Assembly: GCF_040054535.1 (NCBI RefSeq)
Contig: NC_090797.1
Span: 3,903,501-3,967,500 of the forward strand
DNA: 64,000 bases
Direction: 5' to 3'
From: Antennarius striatus
Lineage: Eukaryota; Chordata; Actinopteri; Lophiiformes; Antennariidae
The stretch's first letter is position 1. Each line of letters begins with the position of its first letter. Shown here piece by piece: positions 1 to 14,308 of the stretch. A model generated the notes under the pieces. The model had not been told where the DNA came from. It was given only the letters and a program-made list of their open reading frames with translations, and did not search any database. Position numbers and translations under genes: made by a program.

Positions 1-575
1 TAATTTATATTTTCACTTATCCAATCACAAGCACGTATATCCTGGAAAAGGCGGGCTGTTCTCCTTCTCAGTTTAGCCCAGTCCGGATGTTCCCCAGTAG
101 CGAATACCGAGCAGTAGTGTGTGAATGTGGCAACCGAGGTAGACAGGGAGGGGTAGATAGACTGGCCAGACTTAGGGTTTTTTTTTTTTAATCTTTTGTC
201 CTTAATTTTCATTTCTTATAGAACCAAATGCTCACATTCTGCGCTAGTCCACCGTGGCAAACTTAGACCTGAAAACCCCGCTGTCGCTGCTTTTTCTTTC
301 AGGCTAACATTTACCGTTATCGTTGTGAAGACAGCCCAGAAGAACGAGAAGGAGAAACAACATGGGGCGATAATTAAAAAAAAGAAAGAAAGAAGGTGTT
401 GTGAACCAACGATGACTCTCTGGGAAGATCCGTGAAGCTTATTTATTTTTATTTATTTCCCCTCTTCCCGTTCCTTTTTTTTCTTTTTTTGCCTCTATTT
501 TGTCATTGTCCACCCCCTTGATACTTTTTGGAGGTTGTTTTTTCAAACGGGTTACGCCAGAAGAAGGACTGGAGG
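1..575 (+). promoter_or_regulatory. ptpn12: ptpn12 promoter and 5' UTR region
   Basis: This is the sequence upstream of the ptpn12 start codon. A CCAATCA box lies at 21-27 and G-rich stretches follow. T-rich and A/G-rich low-complexity tracts occupy about 180-500. The transcription start cannot be placed exactly. Short ORFs here, such as one starting near 196, have no recognisable protein content and are at most upstream ORFs. Confidence 0.5.
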
Positions 576-677
576 ATGGACCAAGCCGGCATCCTGAGAA
601 AGTTTATCCAGGGGGTGAAGGCCATGAGCGAGGGGGACGAGGAGAGGGGAGAGGACAACTTCGGCAGCGACTTTATG
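576..677 (+). CDS. ptpn12: ptpn12 exon 1 (residues 1-34)
   Basis: Encodes [17 protein letters not shown]... through DNFGSDFM, which aligns with the mammalian PTPN12 N-terminus (ILRKFIQ, EDNF, DFM). It ends in phase 0 with ATG|GTGGGT. The Kozak context at the ATG is strong. Confidence 0.93.
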
Positions 678-3600
678 GTGGGTCAAACTACATGAGCCGA
701 GCTATCCTCCTTTCTCCCTTCCACATTTCCCTCCTGGTTGACTTCCCCTCCCCGGGTCGCGGTTCCCTGTATCCCCCAGGAGGTGAGGCAGGGGCGGCCA
801 CACTGCCCTCCTTCCTCTTCATCCCGTGTCCAGCGTTTACATGGCGGCCTAGCATTGTCTCCCGGACCGCAGAAACACAACCTGAAATAAAGACACAATA
901 AGAAAACAAGAACTTCCGGTCTGAAGCTAAATGATATATGGCGCTGTGGGGTGTTAGCTTAGCATGTAGCTACAGGCTAAAGTGCAGTATGGTGGCTTAG
1001 TGTCGCCTGAATTTAATCTTATTTATATGCATATAATCCTCTGCTGCACCTAATATTATCTCTGTTTCAATACAGTTGTGTTTTATATCTGCAGTATATT
1101 GTTAGAAATCACTTTGAAATATTTATAGGATGGATATTTTCTCAAATTAAGGCTGAAAACAAATTGATTGTAATGGATACAGTACACATCATACTATTAT
1201 TACACAAAGTCGTGCATTCTTCAAATTAACCATGATGTTTTCATTATTAACATGACATTAGGCTGCATTAGCGCCCACTTTTGTGGACCTAATAACTAGC
1301 CAGTATGTTAATCTAACAGTATATTATAATTCTTCCTTTTATGCCTTCCTTTAATGTGCAAATAAGACATTTATTGTTCGTACGTTTTGACAGCTAATTG
1401 CTTTGTGTATTTTATGATGACCGCTGACCCGCCCACACTGCATCACTGGATATAATTGTGTTGCAACGCCACACTGGAAATAGGACTTGTCCCAAGGCTT
1501 GTGAAATACCCACATCAGGAATGGCACTCCTGTAATGCCACTTGTGTCGTGATGTGGTCATTGTAGTGTTACTTGCTTTTATTTAGGAAATGTTGTAACT
1601 AGGGGATGCATGCACATTCCATTCAATAACAAAAGCTACTTAATTATCCAGATTTGCCTCATTTACAATTAAACTTGTGTGGCTGCAGATGTTTTCCTGT
1701 CTGATTCACATTCTGCTTGAGAGAAGTCTAGTTTTGTGTAGTGCTGTTCAGAAAGAAGCTAATCTGCAGCAGAGGTGAACTTTCCCTCCTTTTGCCTGCA
1801 GTTGCAGACACACTCACTCCATTCTCCTTACTTCCCTACTTTCATGGAACCTGCCTGCTGGAGCTTGCAACATTCTTTCTTGGCCCATTTCATAACATTT
1901 TGTCCTAGTTTTAAAGTTGGAGCTTTATTGTGGGCACACTTTGGATAAAATATGACACATTTTAGAAGAAATTTGGTCCACTACAAATTGTGAAATAAGG
2001 AACACTTCATTTGTGAGTCCATTTTGTGCTGAGGCCTGGCATGTCTTAAAGTGTGTCCCAGAAAACGGGAGGCGGATGTTGTGCCACATTATGAGGGGCT
2101 TTGGGCTGTGTGAGAGGCATTTAGGATGTGCTTTAAGGAGGAGGAGGCTGAGGCTGATACTCATTGGAGTAATATATAGACCATATAATACATGTGAGCA
2201 GAAATAAAACTTTTAAGTTGATTGTATAAACTTAGAGATTAGGAGGAACCATACTTAATTGAAAAAAGGGCTAAATATTGTTTTAAGACCACAACACCTC
2301 ACTTCCACACCTTGTCAAGCTGCATACCACAAAAACAGATGTCTGCTGCCCTACATTGGTGGGATCTGTAGGCAAAACACTGGAGGTGAAAGTGTTTTCC
2401 CTCATGACTTTCCCCCGATAATACATCCCATGCATGTGCAGAAATCCCCTTTGCAAAACCACCACTTACTGTATAGCATGTCGATATTTTGGATTTTTCA
2501 CGATAGTTGTACAGTAAGCCAAATCATAAATTATTCAGCAGTTTGTAGAAGAAAAACCTGTTCCGATTTAACACATGCGTGTCTTGTGTACGATAAAAAC
2601 GTATCAACCTCACCCAACATGTGAGCGAGTGCATTAGCTGGTCGCTGCCGGTCCGTTCACCCACTTCTGTGAATCTCATGGGGCGTTCAAGTCCTCAAGT
2701 CCTGACACCCCATGTACTACAAGTGCATGGGGCGTGCTGTCTTGCAAACTGAGTCACCAGAACAGCCTGACAACACTTTTAAGTGCCTGTTGTTGTTTAT
2801 AAATAGAATGTATTTCATAGGCGTAATTACAGTGCTCTGGGAGGCCAACTAGTTGGCAATTATATGCTTTGTTCAGCACTTTTGCTCAGCTTCTTGAGAG
2901 AACGTCAGAACTCCAAACCGTTGTAAATGTGATGAGTTTGTCAGAATTAGTACGTGTGTCAATCTTTGGGATTCCACTCGCACGGAGACACATCAAAAAT
3001 GGATATAATTTCATGGTGCACACTGGTGCATCAGTGTGCGAGTACATCGGGACTTCCCTCGAACGGCGAGAGGACAGTAAAAAATAGTCTGGAGGCTGGA
3101 GCTAACTGTTAATTGAAAGCATTCTTGACATAATCCTGGTGTTATAGCGATGGAAGACATCTTGATTACATGCTGCTATAAACTCAAACTTACATCATTG
3201 AATTCAGTATGTGCCCCATAATTGCTTCTTTGCCCTTTCGGTTGTCTTAACATGTAGCATGTCTTCTGTAAAAGCTGCATCCTGATCGTATTAACTGGTC
3301 TGGTGGTTTGATCTAAGTAGACACGGATGGGCTGAAAGTCCCCAAGTCATGAAGCAGGTTCTGCAAAATTGTGACGATTGTGCAGTCCTGGTTATACAAA
3401 AACCGAACACTGGCAGCCTAACTTGTTTCACAAGGGTGGTTATCATCTGCCTCTGTCAATCTGCAGTTTTCCAAACCAGCTATTAGTTTTGCTTACGTAA
3501 GACATCCAGGGTTTTTTTTTTCTTAACAAGAGCTACATTATACAGATCCATCCAGGAAGTTATAAAAGCAGATGAAACATTTGGAAAATATTTGTAGTAT

Positions 3601-4651
3601 GGTTCAGGAAATCAGAAGCAGTACAAACACACAATTAATAATTTTAATGCCAGTAAAGGCAGTCACACACATAGTAGAATATGGACAGGGTTCAATTAGG
3701 GATGCGGACATCAGACACACATGGAAAACTTAATAAAAAAATATACAGAACTCGATTTTGTTGTGGAGAAAATTGTCACTTTATGGAACTAAATGTTCCA
3801 AAAATTGGTATTCACTATGAATGACTGTAAATATGAATTGACAACAGCTGAATCATTAGTTATCATGCAGATCACATTTTAAAAAAAGCAAATTAAAGAG
3901 CACATGGTGACATTGACTGTTGTTCCATCCACCATCCTGCATCCAAAAGATTTTGTCAGAACTGAACCATATGAACGTGGATAACAGGATCACTTCCTCC
4001 AAGGTGGTTCCCATGTGACGGTGAGAATTTGCATTTTTCAATTTGGAACTAAGCTTGGATTTAGTTTGCTGTCGCTATGAGCCACATTTTCTGATAGAGA
4101 TACATTACCATTCAAACTATATTTTACAAGGTGTCTCAAATTGTTACTGATCCCTTATGAAGATATAGTTCTAGTTTTTGAGTGAGAAATTTAGTTCTTT
4201 GCAAGGTCGTCCTTAATGGCAGCAGCGATAGCAGTGTACCAGAAGACACAATATAAAACCTGAACAAATTGCTTTCAGCACATTTTTGCTTTCTGCACAT
4301 ATCCCAGATGCCACCTGTGTGGCGCAGGAACAGATGCTTGGATATCGTTGGCCATGTACAAGATGCTTCAGGTGTCTTATGGAGGTGTAAAAAAAACCTT
4401 TTCACGGGTTCAGAAAGTGTAGCTGCTAAGTGGTTTGTGTTGGAAGTGATTAGATAGTATTGTGAACCCGGTGTAAAGACAGGAAACACAACATGAGAGC
4501 CGGAAACGAGTGATGTGTGATCAGTTACCTGCACCTCAGAAACACACTCTCAAACGGTTTCTGTACCTGCTTTAGGAACACTGGGCTCAGCATTGTTGTC
4601 TAGACAGGATTTAGACATAGGAGATCAGCCTGTGTGCGTGTGAGTGTGTGA

Positions 4652-4700
<49 letters not shown>

Positions 4701-4766
4701 CCTGCCCCTGCCCCACCTTTGCGAGCAGATTACTCCCAAGCAGCACATCAAAGAAAATGAAAAAGT

Positions 4767-4809
<43 letters not shown>

Positions 4810-7406
4810 TCTTTATGTGTAAATATGTGTCCTGTTGGGCGGACATAAAACACTCAGAGGGGAGGCAAGAAAATGAGATGTGACACTGCCTGATGTGCTA
4901 GTGTGTGTATTTGTGTGTATTCATGTGAGTTTGTGTGTGTGCGTAGTAACAATTTTCAGTTTTACTGAGGGGGGGGGCTTCCCCTTCTCCTTTCCAGTGT
5001 TTTTTGCGCGTGTACGTTTGTTTAAAATGCCAGCACAAACACACACACACACACACACGAGCCTGCGGCACATGTTCTGGAAGCCTTTATGCCCACACAC
5101 ATACTAGTCAACTTTGGATGCAGGAACCACAGTGCATACAATCAGTATGAGTTGGTGCCAGCTCATCCTGCAGTGAGGATTTGTGTTTTTTAGGGGTCTT
5201 CTTGCAGAAAGTCGTCACAGATGAACTCTGCTGTGTCGGCAGCCTCTTTCAGAAGGCTCATCTATGCCTCCCCCTTGAATAGGAATGTAAATACATCCAT
5301 TTCAATGGATGAATCCCTCGACACCCACGCGTTTCTGTATCTTATGCACGGCGTCGATTCGTCCAAAAAAGGCGGTGAAACGTCAAAAGGTTCAATGACG
5401 ACCAAAACAGCGAAACTTTCAGACGTTGTTTTTGTCTCCTGAATAATAAGCAGTGAAAGGTGAGGACATGCAGATCAGGAGTTTATTCACTTCACTTTCT
5501 TCTCAGTTGGTACTGCAGACGTTCATCGTATCTTACACAAATTACAGCAACTCTGCCCCTAACGATTTCTGACGGTATTACTCCATATGGTCCCTTATGT
5601 CTGTTTGTCTAAGCTTCCTTGAAAACATGTACAAATATGGATGAAATGACAGAAGGCTCTGAATGTATCCCCCTCTGTTCGTTCAGCATTCACACCGAGT
5701 GAAGGTTACAAAACTGCAGAGTTTCAGAAAATAACAGAATTAGGAGTTGGCCTAATTTTATTTACATGCATACCCCGGAGGTATTTTTCAGCAAGTGGTA
5801 TCACACAATCCAGATGTATTTTTGTGTTATCTCTCATTTTTTTCATCATTGCACCACATTTACTCATTTTCAGACTCATCGATAAGCAACTTGTCTCAGA
5901 AACACGTTCCATTTAGAGGGGCTTTAAATCTGACCTGATTATTGTTTAGTGGGACCATCTTCCATTGCTTCCTGGTGTGTGCTAGTGCATGTCGGCTTTT
6001 ATTGGTGTGTGTGTGTGTGTTTACAGAAGGTACAGGGCAGGGCTCAAGGTTTTTTTTTTAACTGTGTGGTGACCACTGGAAGCCTTCCTCATCTTTCCGT
6101 AACAAGACCTCCCAATTTCCTTTGGTGTCACTGCCCCCCCCCCCACACACACACAGCTTAACCCTGCGCCAAGAGACAGTTGTCACGATGCCATTTAACA
6201 AACACACACAATTCCAGATCGGGAGTCAATTAAATGTGTGGGATACCACACACACATACTTTCATGCTACACTAGTGAACACACGCGTTGGATCCTATTG
6301 CATTACGTGTGCCCAGTGCTTTAAATTAAGATTTCCCCATTGCTGATATCATTATTTAATTTTCTTAAAACCAATACAGGGAGTACGAGAGATTCCTCTT
6401 CTTCTACACTTCCAGAGACATCTCACGCACTCCAGATCCACATAGTGAAATGTTTACGAGTAAACTGAGATGACGTGGAGATCAATGATTAATAATTGTG
6501 TTATTCAAACTCTAATAATCCCAGTCAGGTGTGTATGAAATCTTTTTACACACTTGCCCTCATCTCTCATCTGTCCTTCCTTCTTTTTCCTCACTACTTC
6601 CTCCCTCTGTTTTTATTTCCTTTAGCCGCTTTGTTTTGTCTTTGTAGTCACAAAGATGCTGACTCATGATTATTCAAAGGATGACGTGTAAGTTGGTTTT
6701 CTTAGTCGGGTGGTGTTCATCAGCGGCTCGTGGGTTTTTGAGTTCTCAACAGGCAAGGCTGAGATTTTTGGAGACAAAGGAAGTGAGAACCCAGAAGCGA
6801 TGGCGGTTTGAAACGGGTGGGTTGATCCAGGTGTTTCCTCGGCCTGACCAGCAGTGATTCATCCATTATTCACAATAAAGTTTGAGTTCTGTCACGTTTA
6901 GGGGATTTCAATCTACAGGAATTGATGACAAAAGAATTTGTGCTTTTATTTTTATTCATTTGCATCGGAGTGTGAGGAGATTATAGTTAACTTGATAAAA
7001 GAAGCTGCTGTGCATTGTCTGACCTGTGGAACCACATTTATTTTGCTTCCAGGCCTTCATCTACATTTGAACGATGAAGGTCTGGTGCTTTAACTTGGTA
7101 AATAAATGTGATTCTGCAAGTGAGACGGGAGGTGTTATTTTTCTTTCTTTCACTGAAGGCCCATCAGTCACTGTTAAACCTCAGAACCTGACTTCCCAGT
7201 GGTGTGTGTGTGTGTGTATGTGTTTGTCACTCAGGCTGCCATTGCTCTACTGACCTATATTGACCAGAAGCCATAGAATGACTGCAAAATACGTAGGCGT
7301 GTGTGTGTGTGTGTGTATGTGTGTGTGCGTGTACAGCCTGGGACCTGATTGTAATCAGGAAATTAACTTTGTCTGGATCTGTAGTTGATGACGTCTTAAT
7401 CTCTTG

Positions 7407-7486
<80 letters not shown>

Positions 7487-10400
7487 CCTGACAGGGTGGA
7501 GTTTTACATGATTTCCTTGATCAAGCATCTTGATTAGTTAGCCGTTAAACTAACAGTAGATAATAGTTTAGCTACTTAACTTGGCATAAAGACGACTTTA
7601 ATCCATTTTTTTCTCCTGCTGTTTATTTCACCCTGATGAGGTGACATTCTTCCTGTAATCCATGTATTTTGACTCCCTTGATCCATACACAGTGATACGG
7701 TTCAGTGTGGCCGTTTGCTTTTAAATGCAAAACTTTTCATACCACACACGCAGACGGCGAGAGCATCCATCAGCTCAGCTAACGGTGAACCAGAGGCAGA
7801 GCCAAAACATCCAAAGCGACCTGTTTCCTGCATGCTTGCAGCGCGGGAGATGGATTTTTATGAGAACATTGTACCGGATGACCTATTTTAGCTTGTGTGT
7901 GTGTGTCTGCATGAAAGGTGACGGTCAGTGCACACCAACGCTCAACACTTCCAGACCACACACACACACTCCCTATCTCCTTTCCCACTAGTTCTGTGGG
8001 AAGAGCGTGTTTTCTGCCAGTCAGTGCTTACAGCTGGATTCAAGGATTCATTCTAGTGTGTCTGTGTGTGTGAATTATTCAGTGTGCCAGGGAAGTACAG
8101 CAGTGCTGACTTATTCAGCCAGGAGACAGAAAGTAGGTTAGACCCACTCACAAGTGAAACTCTCTTTCACCTCTCTCTCTCTCTCTCTTCCACATCTGCC
8201 TCTCCAGCCTTCCCTCTAAATCTCTTTCCGTCTCTCACACCTCTTTCTCTCCCTGCCCAGTTCCTGCCCTGGCATCCTCGGTTCATTTCAGACCAAGTCA
8301 TTGTGAAGAAATGTGTGAGAGCCGACTCAGTCTCACCCTGGAGTTCTGTGAACTCAGCGTGGGCTTTCTGGGGGCCAACGCCCTGCGTGTCTTTGACGGT
8401 GGAAGTTGAGCATTCACAGGAAACCGGGCAAATTTTCACTCCTCAATGAGAGGAAGTAAGATACAGAAGGTAAAGGATTAGTACGGGAAGACTATCAGAA
8501 ACATTATCTGTGATTTCAATCATTTTTTTGTCATGAATTCTGAGGTCAGATATGTCGACACAACCTCAACCGTGCGTCCGGTTCGACGTAGTCTCGCATC
8601 AAAATCTGACAATGACTAGATTTCTCCCGCTGACGTCCACCGGAGAGAAGTCGTCAGTGACAAGTCGGTGCAGGTTACAGTGAGTAACCTTTCCTCATGT
8701 GTCAGGAAGCCAGGGTTTGGTAGAAATCAACACTGCCTGTCTCTTCTCTTCAAATTAAAAGCTGTCGCTTCAGTGGAAAGTAGAAGGTTTTGTTTTAATG
8801 ATTTTACCTTTGTTTTGTCTGGTAGTTCCTGGATCCGATCCGTGTTGTGAAAAGCCTCAGAATGCCATAATTATAGTTTCAGATTAAGATGTTTATTTTA
8901 CTATCATGTAAGATAAAGAAGAATATCTGGTCTACATATTTTAGAAGTTAAAACCACCAAATATTCCCTATTTCTGCTCGGAGAGTAACAGCCCGCCATT
9001 GATGCACAGCTTACTGTTGTGTGCTAACTAAGAAGAGACTGTAGTCATAATAGAGACAAGAATGTTTGCTTTTCTTTGCCCCCCCCCCCATTTTTTTCAG
9101 GGTATAAGCCAAGTGCGAAGCGACAGAGTGTAAAGGCAGCAAGTGAATGAATGACAGGAATACAGAATAAAAGAATCCATTATCTTCTGCTTTTAAGAGC
9201 CTCTTAAAAGCCTCCACTGTCCTTCTTTCCCTCTTCTTTGTCCTTCATTCCTCCTTGTTCCTCCTCTCCCTCGCTTTTTCCCTTCTCCCAATACCCAGAT
9301 CCGCTCTTCCTCCCCGTCCTCAGTTTGTCTCGATGAAGACTGTCCCTCTGCCTTCCCTCCTCCAGGGCGAACATATTATTTTGACACAAATGCTTTTTGT
9401 TTGTTTGTGTGTGTTTTATGTGATGACAGACGAAGAGGAGGAAGAGGAGTCATTAGAAGAGGAGTCATTAGAAACACAACCTTTCAGTCGGCCATTTATA
9501 GATTCACATTCACGACTTCTGCTCCTTAATGGGAGAACTGGTGCGTTCCCAGTTTCCTGTAAATGAAGTGAAGCGGGGCCACAAAGGGAAGATTCTAAAA
9601 CGCAATCGTGTGCGGGGAATGACAGATCGTAACAAATCGCTATTGCCTGCTCATTGTGTGTGTGTGTGTCCGTGTGTGTGTCGTGTCTGTGTGTGTCTTC
9701 CTGGGCTCTGGCCCAGCACAGAAGCAGACTGCTGCTGGAAATGTAATTCACATGTGGCTGGAGGAACTCTAATGTTGTTACACCAACACACAGCAGCGCA
9801 GCTGCGTCGCCGCCCCCAATCTCAGCACGCTCCTCTTTTTCTCGCCCTCTGCTTCTTCATGTTGCGCTTTAGAGGGGTCAAAGGTCACCTACCTCAGGAT
9901 ACAGGGACGTCCCTGCTTATAGTAACACAAGGAAAGCCTACAGTCGTCGCTGGAGAGGGGAGGGAGGCAGGGTGGCTTTTCACGCAAGGCTCCCGAAGAT
10001 TCACATCAGACCTCTTAAGACCAGACAGACTTGGAGTCTGATTTCTGAAAAAACAGCTTTTAGCAATATCGGCTGGATTTGATGCAGATGAAGCCCTGAT
10101 TTCTATCTAATGTTGTGAAGTCAACACATGTTACATACACCAGAAATCTAAAACCAGTTATTTCTCTCCTCACTGAAAGAAATGTGCAGAAAAATGAGTT
10201 GCTGACATCCAGAAATCAGAGAAATAATTTTATATTTGTGTTGCAGTGAAAATTTTGTAATTCCAGCGAGACATTGTGTGTCTATTTTCTATGTATTTAT
10301 AGGTACATATTCACTTTTTCATCTCGCTGTTTTATCACCTTAAACAACGTTAGCGTGAAAAATCGTGCAAGAAAAGGGAAACTCATTAAATTGAAGTTCT

Positions 10401-11170
10401 GGGACCTGGGAGGATGGCTAGCTTAGTGATAGCTTGATGTCAAACCAAATGTCCTCTACCTGTGAACCGAGTGGGTCTGCATCAGAGTCAGATTTGACCA
10501 CACTTCCCTTCATGAGGTGCTGTGGTATTTATAGCGGTCTGAATGTCGACAGATGGGTGATGTTTGTTTGCGTCGGATGCATTTCAACCGCTGCGTCCTG
10601 TGTGTGCGCGTGCACATGTCAGGATTTTGAATAATTACATTTCTCTTTCCTGTGTGAATGTCACGCATGTTGGTTTTCTTGGTGTTTTCACGCTTAAGAA
10701 TGTTATATTTCTCCTCGTGTTTATTGCAGAGGTTACGACGGTTATCAACAAAATACCGGACGGAGAAGATCTACCCCACCAACGCAGGAGAGAAGGAGGA
10801 GAACGTCAAGAAGAACCGTTACAAAGACATCCTGCCGTGTAAGTCCCAGGCGTAGCGACAAAAACCATCCTCCCTCACAGACGTGTTGACCTACTGGACG
10901 CTGCCCGCCTACTTTCATGACATCCTGGCTAATTGAAATTTAATAGAGTCAACCTATTGTTGGTCGTTAGTGGGGGTCCAACAGAACAGAACAAGCCGTT
11001 TTGACCCCCCACCCCATTAATACAGTCACAGCTCCCTCTGTCTAACAGGAGCTGGATAAAGGCGTGGCGTTAGCATCTCATTGCTAAGCTCAAGCTATTG
11101 TGAGTGACTTTGGTCCATGGCCTTAAATTGAAATGAGGAGACTTTTGGAGACTGATAGGGACGGAACACG

Positions 11171-11224
<54 letters not shown>

Positions 11225-14200
11225 ATGCTGTCATAGGTCACGTAATGGTTTTCTGTCTCGCGTCCACACACAGAGCTTCTGCTGTATTTCATGACGTCAA
11301 AGGAGGCTGCCATGACCCCACATCTGTCCTACATTTTATACCTTTATCCTCTTCTTTCCCTCTTCTCTTCATCCCTCCATCATTCATTCATCAGAGCTTT
11401 TAGTGAATGAAGCACTGATGAGGCAAAGGAAGAACTGGTTCATACATGTCCTGTTCTATAAGATATGACTTCATTATATTCTCTTTCTTACATTCAGAGA
11501 ATAATTGAAATTCAGTGAACACCCCCTTCTCTTTTTTTTTTGTCTTTCACTCCTCAGTCGACCACACCAGGGTGAAACTAGGGTTAAAAACAACCAATCA
11601 GGACACAGATTACATCAATGCTAACTTCATCAAGGTAAAAAATGGATGAAATTCACCCTCCTTTATGAATTTGCTTTGCAGGATTTAACCTCTCTCTCTT
11701 CTCAGGGTATGGACGGCCCTGAGGCCTACATTGCTACTCAAGGCCCTCTGCCGAACACCGTCATCGACTTCTGGAGGATGAACTGGGAGTATAATATCGC
11801 TGTGAGTACGGGGAGAGAAACCAGAAGAGTGAAAAGTTTGAAATGATTTTCCTCTGAGTTGTCTTAGATTTTACTGAAGCTGCTTCTTGGGGTGAAATGA
11901 TTGAAATAAACATGTACTATGAATGTTAGGAATTAAAGGGCAGATGGAAGGAGCTTATGCTAGAACCAGATGGACTGATATCAGGACGCTGGAGAGGTTT
12001 TAACTAACACTCTAAAAAGCCTGATTTAATAATTCCTCCTGCAGCATCGATGAGAACGGTGTCAGGAATGGACGTGAGTGTGGAAATCAAACCACCGTTC
12101 TCCGCTGAAGTTCTTCAGCCTCTGCTGTCTCCTCTAATGAATACGTTTGGAAACATACAGTGTGTAAATATCGATCACGTTTGTGTCTCTGCAGGTTATT
12201 GTAATGGCTTGTCGAGAGTTTGAGATGGGAAGGGTAAGCCTGGACTATTTAACCCCCTTGTGTTTTATTTTCCATTGTATATTTTAAGTACCTTTACTGT
12301 ATTTTATGTATTTTTTCAATCAAGCATGCTGCCTTTTTTGTAATTACAAAAAAAGTCATCAACATTCATTTACCAACAAAAATAACTCGTCTTCCTCTCC
12401 ACGCAGAAAAAGTGTGAGCGGTATTTCCCACAGTTTGGAGAGGAACCCTTAACACTCGGGCCTTTCAGAATCTCCTGTGTAAGCAGACACATCTCCAGAA
12501 ACACACACAGCTGTGTGTGTCCAGTGTGTGTGAGCCTGTGTCTTGTTTGTGTTGATGATCTCTCTCTTTGCTTTCCAGGAATCCGAGCAGGCCAGGACGG
12601 ACTACTTTATCAGGGTGTTGGTGGTGGAATACGAGAATGTAAGTTCACTGTTTGTAGAGGCTGATGTTCATGTGAGGTTAGCAGCGTTTGGTATCAAGTT
12701 CACGTCCTCCAACCAACCCGTTAATTGTGTCTTTTTGTCTCCCTGCAGGAAACTCGAAGGATAACGCAGTTCCATTACATGAACTGGCCGGATCACGACG
12801 TGCCCTCGTCGTTCGACTCCATTCTGGATATGATCGGACTAATGAGGGAATACCAGGAACACGACGACGTCCCCATATGTGTTCATTGCAGGTAGGCGCA
12901 GGATAAAGACAGGCACAACTCAACACGCCCATGCTGACATTATGAGTGAAGCATTATGGGATAAACTGGGTGGTTTATTGTGTGGAGTTTTTGAAAAACT
13001 TAGATGACTGCATCTTTTTCTTCTGCATAATTTACAAGATATAGTAGCTAGTGTGAATACAAACAGCACGCAGATTAATTAGACTGTATATTCACATCTG
13101 CTGATGTGATGTGGCTCTATGCAATGCACACACAGACACACACTGTCTCCATGTGTGTGTAAACAGGTATAATGAGCAGCCTGAGGACATTTCCTGGTTC
13201 CTCTAACCCAGCAGGACTCGCAAGCCACGTCTCAGCGTCTGTGCAGATGTGTTGTTGGGGTTGTTGTGATCTGTTGTGGATGTGTGTGTGTGTGGCAAAG
13301 CGGCTCGGTACCGTTTCGTTGATTGATGTCAAACATGACTCCGTCCTGTCTGGATGGAGAAGTCGTCGTTTCCTCGCTGCGACACAAAGGTGTCGCAGCG
13401 ATTCTCTCCTCAAAAACAAATCTGGAGTCGATATTTTTTAGGGTTTTGTGTGTGTGTGTGTGTGTATTTGTGTGAATCTAATCTATATTCCTGTTCCTGT
13501 ACAGTGCAGGCTGTGGGAGGACGGGTGCTATCTGCGCCATCGACTACACGTGGAACCTCCTCAAAGCCGGGGTGTGTGAACAGACACACACTCTCACACG
13601 TTTGTTTTTACAAACACACGCTTACAACACCCTGGATGTCAATCTGAAAATGACATTTTACTTTCAATTTTATCCGCTTCTATAGAAAATACCAGAGGAT
13701 TTTAATGTTTTTCGGTTGATCCAGGAGATGAGGACGCAACGGCACTCCGCCGTTCAGACCAAGGTTGGGTTTTTTTTCATTAATGATTTATCTTTTTTCT
13801 ATCACTCAAAAGTACATCCTTGTGGAACGTCTGATTTGAGCGCAACAGGCCAGCAGATTCAGTCTGATCTTTCACAAAAAGCGTCGGCATTAAGGGCGAA
13901 ACGAGCGCCGTTAGCTGGATGAAAGAACTGCCTTGATATTTATATACTTACAGTGATTTGAATGACAATTTTCCGACCAGACTTTTGCACATTTTCAACT
14001 CGCAACACTCTGATTTCAGTAACGCTCCATCAATGAAGGTCTTTTTTTTGCTTTCACAGCCTTGTAAATGAATATCTTTCTGTGCCGATCTTCTAAAACT
14101 CCTTTTTTTTATTTTCTCTCCTCCCTCTGTCCCCGTCTTCCTCTCTTCAGGAGCAGTACGAGTTAGTTCACAAAGCTCTCGCTCAGCTTTTTGAGAAACA

Positions 14201-14249
14201 ACTGCAGCTCCTGGAGAGTCCCACCAACGCGCAGATCCATGACGGCATG

Positions 14250-14308
<59 letters not shown>

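Larger units (their letters stand above)
678..10729 (+). other. ptpn12: ptpn12 intron 1 (about 10 kb)
   Basis: Large first intron, GTGGGT to TTGCAG. I found no coding exon in it. It holds (TG)n at 4653-4699, (CA)n at 4770-4806, 5039-5058 and 7409-7484, and TG-rich DNA at 7297-7331. It also has a G9 run near 4968 and a C9 run near 9081, both slippage-prone. Open frames inside it (for example 2259-2624, 121 codons, and 9529-10041, 170 codons) show no family signature and are probably chance. First introns of this kind often carry enhancers, but none can be demonstrated here. Confidence 0.85.

Noticed and set aside
2259..2624. 121-codon frame in ptpn12 intron 1
   Set aside because: No domain, membrane or signal features and no repeats of coding character; chance frame in intron.
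4600..4853. Cys-Val and Thr-His repeat frames over TG/CA tracts (also 7227-7491, 14163-14394, 58847-59274)
   Set aside because: These are translations of dinucleotide repeats, not genes.
9529..10041. 170-codon frame in ptpn12 intron 1
   Set aside because: It contains a TG-repeat-derived Cys-Val stretch and no conserved features.
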